Part shown: positions 1-5,782 of the stretch, piece by piece | Numbering within the stretch: the stretch's first letter is position 1 | Layout of the letters: the number at the start of each line of letters is the position of its first letter | Origin: JACDBE01 sp051002015 | Lineage (GTDB): Bacteria; Actinomycetota; Acidimicrobiia; Spongiisociales; UBA5794 | DNA: 7,973 nucleotides | Assembly: GCA_051002015.1 (NCBI GenBank) | Contig: JBPCMS010000113.1 | Coordinates: forward strand, 1-7,973 | Direction of reading: 5' to 3' | Made by a program: the position numbers and the translations under genes | The notes under the pieces: generated by a model | What the model was told of the DNA's origin: nothing | Database searches by the model: none | What the model saw: the letters and a program-made list of their open reading frames with translations, nothing else

Positions 1-1
1 C

Positions 2-301
2 ATGGCGGGGACGGTGTCCGCATATGTGGTGGTGGCGACGGTCGGCAAGACCCGCCAGTCGCACGTCGAGCAGCTTGCCCGCCAGTTCGCCGGCAGCCGG
101 AGCCGCCTGATCGGCGTCGTCCTGCTCGGGACAAGGGCGCGCCGCGGCTATGACCCGGCGACGGACCTGGGGATGGCGGCGCCGCTCGAGCCGGGATCGG
201 CCGTCAAGCCCGCCCAGGTCGAGGAGGGCGAGCAGAGCCTGCTGGAGCGTTTCGGGGAGTCCCTCGCCGCCATGGGTGGCGACGACGCCGACCGCCGCTG
301 A
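2..301 (+). CDS. Partial: C-terminal end of a probable polysaccharide-export tyrosine kinase / ParA-like ATPase
   Basis: This is the 3' end of a gene that begins upstream, so the ATG at position 2 is probably an internal methionine. About 99 residues are visible. The segment from S6 to about G43 runs as a hydrophobic beta strand (YVVVATVGKTRQS), an amphipathic helix and a second strand (LIGVVLLG). That is the usual end of CpsD/Wzc-type BY-kinases and related Walker ATPases, where a 'vllVv..gkt' strand is followed by 'a.llGvVlN'. The Walker motifs would lie upstream and cannot be seen. The tail (about residues 55-99) is acidic and low in complexity and lacks an obvious tyrosine cluster, so autophosphorylation cannot be argued from it. 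A sulfotransferase starts 20 bp downstream, and the run of glycan genes fits a chain-length or export role. Family assignment is moderate because only the last domain strands are present. Confidence 0.55.
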   Translation: MAGTVSAYVVVATVGKTRQSHVEQLARQFAGSRSRLIGVVLLGTRARRGYDPATDLGMAAPLEPGSAVKPAQVEEGEQSLLERFGESLAAMGGDDADRR

Positions 302-321
302 TCGCGGCAGACGGGGGAGCC

Positions 322-1242
322 GTGCTCAGCCGGTTGTCGCATCGGGTCGCCGATCGCCTCAAGGAGCTGACCCCGCTGGCGGTGCGCAAGGGGTTGTCCC
401 GCACCCGGCTGGCGGTCCGCACCAGCACCGGGCGGTTCCGCACCCTTCCAGATGTGTTGATCATCGGCGCCCAGCGGTGCGGGACCAGCTCGCTGTATAA
501 GTATCTGGGCAGGCACCCGAACGTTGTGCCCTCGCTGCGCAAGGAGGTCGAGTACTTCTCGATCGACCATGCCAGGGGCGAGACCTGGTACCGGGCCCAC
601 TTCCCGCTGGCGATCAGGCGCCGCATCGCCCGGTGGCGGCGCCGCCCATGGCTCACCTTCGAGGCGACACCCGACTACCTGTTCGACCCCCGGGTGCCGA
701 CCAGGGTCAAGGGGCTGCTTCCCGATGTCAAGCTGATCGTGGTCCTGCGCGACCCGGTGGCGCGTGCCGTCTCCCACTACCACCACATGGTCCGCCACGG
801 CCATGAGCCGCTGGGGCTGGCCGAGGCGTTGCACGCCGAGGACGAGCGTCTCGGCGGAGCCTACGAGGAGGTCATCGACCACCCCGACAGCAGGGCGCTC
901 GCCCTGCGCCGCCACTCGTATGTCGGCCGGGGCCGGTACGCCGAGCAGCTACAGCGGTGGCGGGCCCTGTTTCCCGGCGAGCAGATGATGATCGTACGCA
1001 GCTCCGACCTGTTCGACGCCACCGGCGACACCTTCGGGCGGATCCTCGACTTCCTCGGGTTGCCCCGCTGGCAGCCGGAGGAGTTCCGCAACTACAGCTA
1101 CACCAACCCGTTCGAGGGCGACTACCCGGACCCGTCCGAGGAGGTCACCGCCTTTCTCAACGACCGTTTCGCCGAGCCCAACCGCCGCCTGGTGGATCTG
1201 CTCGGCGAGGACTTCGGCTGGGACAGCCGGGTCCGGCCCTGA
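322..1242 (+). CDS. PAPS-dependent sulfotransferase, heparan-sulfate-sulfotransferase-like (306 aa)
   Basis: Predicted to transfer sulfate from PAPS to a glycan hydroxyl or amine. The 5'-phosphosulfate loop is at residues 49-57 (GAQRCGTSS) and the 3'-phosphate site at 143-151 (RDPVARAVS). Between them lie KEVEYF (74-79) and EATPDYLF (114-121), in the order seen in heparan sulfate 3-O- and N-sulfotransferases. By that comparison E75 is the likely catalytic base. R52 stands where the animal enzymes have lysine. Length (306 aa) is normal for a single-domain enzyme. There is no signal peptide, so it is probably cytosolic or membrane-peripheral; the basic N-terminus (residues 1-40) could be a short pre-domain. 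I chose the GTG at 322 because GGGGGAG (313-319) lies just upstream, although the spacing is tight. It sits 20 bp after the kinase-like gene and 14 bp before the deacetylase, so one transcript is likely. The acceptor is unknown. Confidence 0.88.
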   Translation: MLSRLSHRVADRLKELTPLAVRKGLSRTRLAVRTSTGRFRTLPDVLIIGAQRCGTSSLYKYLGRHPNVVPSLRKEVEYFSIDHARGETWYRAHFPLAIRRRIARWRRRPWLTFEATPDYLFDPRVPTRVKGLLPDVKLIVVLRDPVARAVSHYHHMVRHGHEPLGLAEALHAEDERLGGAYEEVIDHPDSRALALRRHSYVGRGRYAEQLQRWRALFPGEQMMIVRSSDLFDATGDTFGRILDFLGLPRWQPEEFRNYSYTNPFEGDYPDPSEEVTAFLNDRFAEPNRRLVDLLGEDFGWDSRVRP

Positions 1243-1256
1243 GGATCGTCCGTCCC

Positions 1257-2072
1257 ATGGCGGTCTCGGCGTACTCGCCCAGGGAGCTTGCTCGGAGGGC
1301 GAGCAAGCTGGTGTTCACCGCCGCCGACCCCTTCCTCGGCGACTTCCCCGGCCCTCGCATCCTCATCTATCACCAGATCGGGGCAGGGCTGGGTCGTCAG
1401 ATGGAGGTCACCGAAAGGGCGTTCGTCGACCAGATGGATTGGCTGGCCGACCGGTACCAGGTGGTCGAACTGGAGGCGGCGCTGGCCCGTCGGGGGGATC
1501 CCGGTTCCTCCCGGCTGGTGGTGCTCACCTTCGACGACGGCTACGAGGACTTCTACCAGCTCGGTTTTCCCGTGCTGCAGCGCCACGGAATGCCGTTCAC
1601 CCTGTACCTCACCACCCACCCGGTCGAGTCCCGGGAGCCGCTGCTGGCGGGCGGCGGAGCCGACCCGGTCACATGGGACCAGGTGGAGGCCATGGCGGAA
1701 TCCGGTCTGATGACCTTGGGGGCGCACACCCACCGCCACCCCGATCTGCGCACCATCGGCACCGACCAGGTGGAGGACGACCTGGGCACCTCCGACGATC
1801 TCGTCGCTCGGAGGATGGGTACCGCCCCCGCCCACTTCACCTACCCGTTCGGCTGGTGGTCGCCCCAGGCGCACCCCGTGGTCGCCCGCCGCTACGCATC
1901 GGCGACGGTGGGGAGCGGCCCCCCGGTGACCACCGCCACCGACCTGCTCCGGGTGAACCGGATCCCGGTGCAGCTTGCCGACGGGGTGCTCTTCTTCAAG
2001 CGCAAGCTGCGGAAGGGGCTGCAGATGGAGGATCGGGTGCGGCGGAGGATCGCCGGCTATGACGGTCCCTGA
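1257..2072 (+). CDS. Polysaccharide deacetylase, NodB/CE4 domain (271 aa)
   Basis: A metal-dependent carbohydrate esterase 4 protein, predicted to remove N- or O-acetyl groups from a glycan. The NodB motifs appear in order: ILIYHQI (35-41) as an opening strand, TFDDGY (91-96) with catalytic D93 and metal ligand D94, H-T-x-x-H at 157-161 giving the two metal histidines, and YPFGWW (196-201) for the substrate groove. No signal peptide or transmembrane helix is evident, so it may act on a cytoplasmic or lipid-linked intermediate. The same frame stays open upstream inside the sulfotransferase, but that part is an out-of-frame shadow. ATG 1257 is the sensible start, with a weak GAGGA at 1241-1245 (11-nt spacing). 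The gene lies 14 bp after the sulfotransferase and overlaps the next gene by 14 bp, which suggests translational coupling. The substrate is unknown; hexosamine is inferred from the neighbouring sulfotransferase. Confidence 0.88.
   Translation: MAVSAYSPRELARRASKLVFTAADPFLGDFPGPRILIYHQIGAGLGRQMEVTERAFVDQMDWLADRYQVVELEAALARRGDPGSSRLVVLTFDDGYEDFYQLGFPVLQRHGMPFTLYLTTHPVESREPLLAGGGADPVTWDQVEAMAESGLMTLGAHTHRHPDLRTIGTDQVEDDLGTSDDLVARRMGTAPAHFTYPFGWWSPQAHPVVARRYASATVGSGPPVTTATDLLRVNRIPVQLADGVLFFKRKLRKGLQMEDRVRRRIAGYDGP
2044..2048 (+). promoter_or_regulatory. Ribosome binding site for the GT4 glycosyltransferase
   Basis: GGAGG lies 10 nt before ATG 2059, inside the end of the deacetylase gene. It supports 2059 as the start rather than upstream in-frame codons such as 1975, which fall in deacetylase coding sequence. 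Confidence 0.55.
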
Positions 2073-3231
2073 CCGCGGCGGGGCGGCGGCCAGCTATCTG
2101 TTCGTCATCGACTCCTTCGGGGCGGGCGGGGCGGAGCGGTCGTTGCTCGAGTTCCTCCCCACGCTGGCCGCCGCAGGGATCACGCCGGTCATCGCCTGCC
2201 TCTCCCGAAGCGAGGTCGGTTTCGAGGACGAGGTGCGGGCCCAGGGCTGGGACGTCAGGGTGGTCGGCGGCGGGGGCCGTCTCCGGGCGATCAGGGCGCT
2301 GCGGCGTCTGATCAGACAGCTCCGCCCCGCCCTGGTGTACACCGCCCTGTTCGAGGCGGACATCGCCGGACGGGTCGCCTCCATCGGCATCGACGTCCCC
2401 GTGGTGTCCAACCTGGCCAACACCGCATACGACCCCGCCCGGCTCGCCGATCCCAGCGTCGACGCCAGGAAGCTGGCCCTGGTACGGATGGTCGACGGCT
2501 TCACCGCCCGCCACCTCACCGATCACTTCCACGCCATCAGCGAGGCGGTGAAGCGGTCGACCGTGGAGACGATGGGGGTGCGGCCGGAGCGGATCAGCGT
2601 GGTGAAGCGGGGACGCGACCCGGAGCGGCTCGGGGCGCCGTCTGCCCAGCGCTCCGCCGCAGCCCGCCGCTCGCTGGGGCTGGACCCGGACAGCCGGGTG
2701 ATCCTCACCGTCGGCCGCCAGGAGTACCAGAAGGGTCACCGCCACCTGGTCGACGCCTTCGCCGGCGTGGCGGCGTCCCACCCGGAGGCGGTGCTGGTGA
2801 TCGCCGGGCGGGAAGGCGCTGCCTCGGATGCTCTCGCCGCCCAGATCGACCGGCTCGGGCTCGGTCACCGGATCCGGCGGCTCGGCCACCGCCCCGACGT
2901 GCCCGAGGTGCTCGCCGCCGCCGACCTGTTCGTCTTCCCTTCGGTGTACGAGGGTCTGGGGGGCGCCCTCATCGAGGCTATGGCCCTCGGCCTGCCCATC
3001 GTGGCCAGCGACCTGGCGGCGCTGGGCGAGGTGGTGCGTTCCGGGGAGAACGCCGACATGGTTCCCGCCACCGACGCCGACGCCCTGGCGGGCGCCATCA
3101 CCGCCCTGCTCGATGACGAGGAGCGAAGGGTCGCCTACGGCATCAGGAGCCGGGAGCTGTTCGAGGAGGGCTTCGACGCCGACAAGGCGGCGGACGCCGT
3201 CGTCGCCATGCTCACCCGCATCGCCCGCTGA
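2059..3231 (+). CDS. GT4-family (GT-B fold) glycosyltransferase (390 aa)
   Basis: A retaining GT4-type glycosyltransferase, predicted to add a sugar from an activated donor to a growing cell-surface glycan. The N-terminal domain opens with LFVIDSFGAGGAERSLLEF (14-32), carrying the G-x-G-G-A-E loop common in this family. The C-terminal domain holds the donor site: VGRQEYQKGH (218-227) with R220 and K225 as likely phosphate contacts, ADLFVFPSVYEGLGGALIE (288-306) with the E-x7-E pair E298/E306, and EAMALGLPIVASD just after. Length is typical. There is no signal peptide. The start at 2059 gives a 14-bp overlap with the deacetylase stop and has a good GGAGG. It is the last gene of the left operon and runs into a convergent - strand gene with only 21 bp between the two stops. 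Donor and linkage cannot be read from the sequence. Confidence 0.92.
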   Translation: MTVPDRGGAAASYLFVIDSFGAGGAERSLLEFLPTLAAAGITPVIACLSRSEVGFEDEVRAQGWDVRVVGGGGRLRAIRALRRLIRQLRPALVYTALFEADIAGRVASIGIDVPVVSNLANTAYDPARLADPSVDARKLALVRMVDGFTARHLTDHFHAISEAVKRSTVETMGVRPERISVVKRGRDPERLGAPSAQRSAAARRSLGLDPDSRVILTVGRQEYQKGHRHLVDAFAGVAASHPEAVLVIAGREGAASDALAAQIDRLGLGHRIRRLGHRPDVPEVLAAADLFVFPSVYEGLGGALIEAMALGLPIVASDLAALGEVVRSGENADMVPATDADALAGAITALLDDEERRVAYGIRSRELFEEGFDADKAADAVVAMLTRIAR

Positions 3232-3256
3232 GCGGCGGCCGGACGCGAGCGCTCAG
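3228..3256. terminator. Inverted repeat covering both convergent stop codons; possible bidirectional terminator
   Basis: CTGAGCG (3228-3234) and CGCTCAG (3250-3256) are a perfect 7-bp inverted repeat with a 15-nt G/C-rich loop. The TGA of the glycosyltransferase (3229-3231) lies in the left arm, and the stop of the AI-2E gene (3253-3255 on the other strand) lies in the right arm. No T-run follows on either side, so this is not a classical intrinsic terminator. Hairpins without a U-tract are often proposed as terminators in high-GC actinobacteria. The structure is visible; the function is inferred. Confidence 0.4.
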
Positions 3257-4491
3257 TCTGCTGGCTCGCCTTCACCGTCCGGATCGGGCTTGGACCTGTT
3301 CCGGTCGGCCCGTTCGCTGCGCCTCAGCTCTCGTCCGCGGGCAACGCCCTCCATCCGCTGCTCGTACTCCCTGGAGCCCTCGATGGTCGAGGACCGGATC
3401 ACCTCGTAGTGTTCGCCGTAGGTGCTGACCAGGGCGGCGGCCACCGCCGCCGCCGGCAGGGCGATCAGGGCGCCGACCCCGCCGAGCAGCGAGGCACCGA
3501 TGATCACGGCTCCGAAGCTGACCGCCGGGTGCAGGTTCATCGTGTTCCTGGTGACCCGGGGGGCGATCAGGTAGTTCTCGATCTGCTGGTAGGCGATGAC
3601 GGCGATGAGCACCCACACCGCGTCTATGGGGCTCTCCAGCACCGCGATCAGCAAAGGGAGGACGCCTGCCAGGTAGGTGCCGATGGTGGGGACGAACTGC
3701 GAGACCAGACCCACCCATGCAGCCAGCGCGAAGGAGTACGGCAGCCCGATCGTCTGGAACACGGCGAAGTGGTAGACGGCGGACAGGACGGCGAGCAGCA
3801 GCCGGGAGTACACGTAGCCGCCCACCTTGTCGATGGTGATGGTGGTGACGGCGTCGATGTGCTCCTGCTGCTCCGGCTGGAATCGGCGGAGCATCGCCTC
3901 GCGCAGCCGGGGGAGGTCGGCCAGGATGTAGAACACGAAAAGGGCGATGGTGAGCGCCTGGAACACCAGCCCCAGGGTGGTGGTGGCCAGCCCCAAGATC
4001 CCTCCGACCGCATCCGAGGCGAGCTCTGTCAGCCGATCCCGGTCCTCGGTGAGCTGCCCGATCAACTGATCGACGTTGGCGTCGACCCCGAAGGTGTCCT
4101 CCACCCAGGTCGAGATCTGCTCGACGTACCCAGGCGCCTCAGCGGCCAGCCGGACCACCTCGTTGACCACGATCTGGGTGAGGGCGAACAGGAACAGCAC
4201 ACCGAAGATGACCCCGGCCAGCATCATCACCCCGGTGGCAGGCCCCCGACGCCATCCCCGCCTGCTCAGCATCTCGACGGCGGGGAGCAGGGCAAAGGCG
4301 ACGAACACCGAGATCAGCAGCGTCACCAGGAAGCCCGTGGTGGAACTGAAGACCCAGGTGGCGACCGAAACCACGGTGAGAGCCACCAGGGTCGCCATCG
4401 CCACCCGCGGCAGCCAGGTGCGGTACCAGTGCGGCCCCGCGGGGTAGGTCAGGGCCGGGCCCGGGGGAGTTTCGGGTTGGTGTGACGGCAT
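3253..4491 (-). CDS. AI-2E family (PerM/YdiK-like) transporter (412 aa)
   Basis: A polytopic inner-membrane protein of the AI-2E/UPF0118 family. Members are annotated as AI-2 exporters or ion/proton antiporters, and the substrate here is not predictable. Hydrophobic segments lie at about 30-48, 52-72, 86-110, 162-190, 228-248, 252-286 (two spans), 291-307 and 322-356. A hydrophilic loop at about 112-160 is typical of the family. The conserved C-terminal block is present: PTIGTYLAG (268-276), QQIENYLIAP (302-311), NLHPAVSFGAVIIG (319-332) and GGVGALIALPAAA (337-349). A charged cytoplasmic tail (about 360-412) follows. I chose ATG 4491. An in-frame ATG at 4584 would add 31 non-hydrophobic residues and cover the candidate + strand promoter. 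Neither start has a Shine-Dalgarno, and leaderless translation from 4491 is possible. It is oriented against both flanking glycan operons, so its link to them is only positional. Confidence 0.88.
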   Translation of the reverse strand: MPSHQPETPPGPALTYPAGPHWYRTWLPRVAMATLVALTVVSVATWVFSSTTGFLVTLLISVFVAFALLPAVEMLSRRGWRRGPATGVMMLAGVIFGVLFLFALTQIVVNEVVRLAAEAPGYVEQISTWVEDTFGVDANVDQLIGQLTEDRDRLTELASDAVGGILGLATTTLGLVFQALTIALFVFYILADLPRLREAMLRRFQPEQQEHIDAVTTITIDKVGGYVYSRLLLAVLSAVYHFAVFQTIGLPYSFALAAWVGLVSQFVPTIGTYLAGVLPLLIAVLESPIDAVWVLIAVIAYQQIENYLIAPRVTRNTMNLHPAVSFGAVIIGASLLGGVGALIALPAAAVAAALVSTYGEHYEVIRSSTIEGSREYEQRMEGVARGRELRRSERADRNRSKPDPDGEGEPAD

Positions 4492-4498
4492 CAGGGGG

Positions 4499-4504
4499 AG
4501 CTTA
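4499..4504 (-). promoter_or_regulatory. Candidate -10 element for leaderless expression of the AI-2E gene
   Basis: On the - strand, TAAGCT (TAnnnT pattern) ends 7 nt before the ATG at 4491, which would place transcription start at or next to the A of ATG. No purine-rich ribosome binding site precedes that ATG (the local sequence is CTCCCCCTG), which fits a leaderless mRNA, common in actinobacteria. No recognisable -35 element is present, so confidence is low. Confidence 0.25.
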
Positions 4505-4546
4505 CGATGGCGGGCGCCGCCGATGGGGAATGGGTCGCTGGACCCT

Positions 4547-4574
4547 TTGCCGACCCGGGAGTCCACGGTACCCT
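4547..4574 (+). promoter_or_regulatory. Candidate promoter for the right-hand operon
   Basis: TTGCCG (4547-4552) and TACCCT (4569-4574) are separated by 16 nt and resemble actinobacterial housekeeping -35 and TAnnnT -10 elements. Transcription would begin near 4581, leaving a leader of about 80 nt before ATG 4662. This is pattern matching only. Confidence 0.3.
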
Positions 4575-4661
4575 GCGAATGCATCGGCGGCCGGGGTTGT
4601 CTGACCCGGGTCTCGAACCATGACGGTAGGTTTGCCGACTCATATGCACCCCGGGAGGGCG

Positions 4662-5354
4662 ATGCCAGACCAGAAGCAGGTGGAGGTGCTCGTCGCCGGC
4701 AGCCTTCACCACGTCAACACCATGGCCTCGCGGCCGGACGGCGGGAGCGTGCTCACCGCCGGGATCACCGAGATCGCCGCCCGCCGGTATCCGGCGGTCC
4801 GGGTCGATCTCGATGTGGAGATCGTGGCCGGGTTCGACGAGCTGCGCCGCCGCCTCGAGGCGGGATCGGGGCTCCTCGGCGAGCGCACGCCCGATGTGGT
4901 GATCCTCTCGGTGGACGACGAGGTGCGTCGCCTGGGCAGCCGCGGCCCCGACCCGGCCTCGGCCGTCGAGGCGGTGCGGGGCGACCTCGTTGCCCTCACC
5001 GGGCTGTTCAAGGCCGCCGGGGTGCGGGTCCTGGTCGCCAACGCCTGCACCGTCGACCCCGAGTCGTGGCCGCGCACCTACGCCGGGCTCGACCAGGAGC
5101 CGGTCGGGCTCCGTGCTCACCGGCTCGATGTGATGCTGATCGAGGTGTCGCACACCGATGGCATCTCGGTCATCGACGTCGACCGTGCCATCGCCGAGCT
5201 CGGCGCCACCGGCAGGCTCGACGCCGCCATGGTCTACGGTGCCGAGGCATGCGAGCGGATCGCCGAGGACACGGTCAGCGTCCTGGAGGACTACGGGTTC
5301 CTCGACGACCGACCGCTGCTCGAGCAGGTCGGCGCCGGGTCGGGTGGCGCGTGA
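4662..5354 (+). CDS. Small SGNH-hydrolase-like protein, apparently lacking the catalytic histidine (230 aa)
   Basis: No named family recognised. The layout is that of a single-domain SGNH/GDSL-like alpha/beta protein: strand plus loop VEVLVAGS (7-14) in the block I position, DVVILSVDDE (78-87) where SGNH enzymes have the G-x-N-D strand, VRVLVANACTVDP (121-133), VIDVDRA (170-176) and a C-terminal helix ERIAEDTVSVLEDYG (198-212). S14 could be the nucleophile. The usual D-x-x-H appears as DAAM (187-190), so the histidine seems missing. N127, D132, P133, S135, Y140 and the IDVDR strand recur with nearly the same spacing in the larger protein encoded at 5782-6786, suggesting divergent paralogues. 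There is no signal peptide. ATG 4662 was chosen for GGGAGG at 4653-4658, although spacing is only 3 nt; 4620 and 4644 are alternatives. The next gene begins within or 2 nt after this stop. First gene of the right operon. It may be a non-catalytic partner or an acyl-modifying enzyme. Confidence 0.65.
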   Translation: MPDQKQVEVLVAGSLHHVNTMASRPDGGSVLTAGITEIAARRYPAVRVDLDVEIVAGFDELRRRLEAGSGLLGERTPDVVILSVDDEVRRLGSRGPDPASAVEAVRGDLVALTGLFKAAGVRVLVANACTVDPESWPRTYAGLDQEPVGLRAHRLDVMLIEVSHTDGISVIDVDRAIAELGATGRLDAAMVYGAEACERIAEDTVSVLEDYGFLDDRPLLEQVGAGSGGA

Positions 5355-5356
5355 TC

Positions 5357-5782
5357 ATGCAGCTCCAGATGCCCGTCGTCGACCGTGCGTTCCAGGGCGG
5401 TCGCCTGGTCCGGTGGCACGTCGGGCCCGGCGATCCCATCCGCCCCGGCCAGACCATCTGCACCGTGGCCGTCGAGCGGGCGACGTTGGTGAGGCGGGCG
5501 GAGGATCGAGGGGGTCTGCTGCGGCGCAGGTCTAAGGGCATGGTCAACAAGCAGGAGTCGAACAAGGGCAAGGTCTATCTCGAGGTCAAGCTGATCTCGA
5601 GCGACCGGGGGCAACTCCACAAGGGGCTCGTCGACGAGGGAGACCAGGTGGCGGCCGGAGACCCGCTTGCGGTGGTCACCACCACCGACCACGGGAGCGA
5701 TGCCGTCGCCGATGACGCCTGGCGATCGGCTCCGTTGATGCGGGTGACGGCACGGTTCGGTGACGACACGGAGGTGGAGTGA
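5357..5782 (+). CDS. Biotinyl/lipoyl-fold protein with the modification lysine replaced by arginine (141 aa)
   Basis: Not assignable to a named protein. Residues 5-46 read like the first half of a lipoyl/biotinyl domain: MP (5-6), GGRLVRWHVGPGD (14-26), G-Q-T-I (31-34), then VAVERATLV (37-45). In E2 and biotin-carrier domains the last segment is VETDKA, with lysine carrying the cofactor. Here it is ERA, so R41 sits at that site. A basic segment of about 30 residues (46-76, rich in R and K) follows. Residues 77-109 then look like the second half, with GLVDEGDQVAAGDPLAVV (90-107). The tail 111-141 is acidic. I picked ATG 5357, two bases after the previous stop, with GGGTGG at 5342-5347. GTG 5351 overlaps that stop as GTGA and is equally usable. 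The stop shares one base with the next ATG, so all three genes are probably co-translated. Probable role: structural barrel domain or docking partner, not a lipoylated carrier. Confidence 0.65.
   Translation: MQLQMPVVDRAFQGGRLVRWHVGPGDPIRPGQTICTVAVERATLVRRAEDRGGLLRRRSKGMVNKQESNKGKVYLEVKLISSDRGQLHKGLVDEGDQVAAGDPLAVVTTTDHGSDAVADDAWRSAPLMRVTARFGDDTEVE
5770..5774 (+). promoter_or_regulatory. Ribosome binding site for the larger SGNH-like gene
   Basis: GGAGG lies 7 nt before ATG 5782 and is the best-spaced ribosome binding site in the window. It decides ATG 5782 over the adjacent in-frame GTG 5779. The upstream stop TGA (5780-5782) shares its A with this ATG, a TGATG arrangement typical of coupled reinitiation. 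Confidence 0.65.

Larger units (their letters stand above)
4492..4661. other. Divergent intergenic region between the AI-2E gene and the SGNH/lipoyl-fold operon
   Basis: This 170-bp region separates the divergent starts 4491 (-) and 4662 (+). It must contain promoters for both directions unless the AI-2E gene starts at 4584. I see one candidate promoter per strand, described separately, and no convincing operator palindrome or riboswitch. In-frame ATGs at 4620 and 4644 could extend the + strand gene. The first has no ribosome binding site and the second only a weak, distant GGTAGG (4625-4630). Confidence 0.6.

Noticed and set aside
148..915. - strand open frame of 255 codons under the first sulfotransferase
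   Set aside because: It overlaps the PAPS-site coding sequence and shows no recognisable motif; it is an antisense shadow.
957..1256. N-terminal extension of the polysaccharide deacetylase frame
   Set aside because: This part lies inside the sulfotransferase in another frame, has an R/P/G-rich shadow composition, and ATG 1257 starts the normal NodB-length protein.
3409..4485. 358-codon + strand open frame opposite the AI-2E gene
   Set aside because: The translation is highly polar and low in complexity (G, D, H, Q, R), whereas the - strand gives clear transmembrane helices and family motifs.
3253..4491. AI-2E protein as a dedicated exporter of the glycan
   Set aside because: The family is widespread and usually unlinked to polysaccharide export; it is encoded convergently to one operon and divergently from the other, so functional linkage is not supported.
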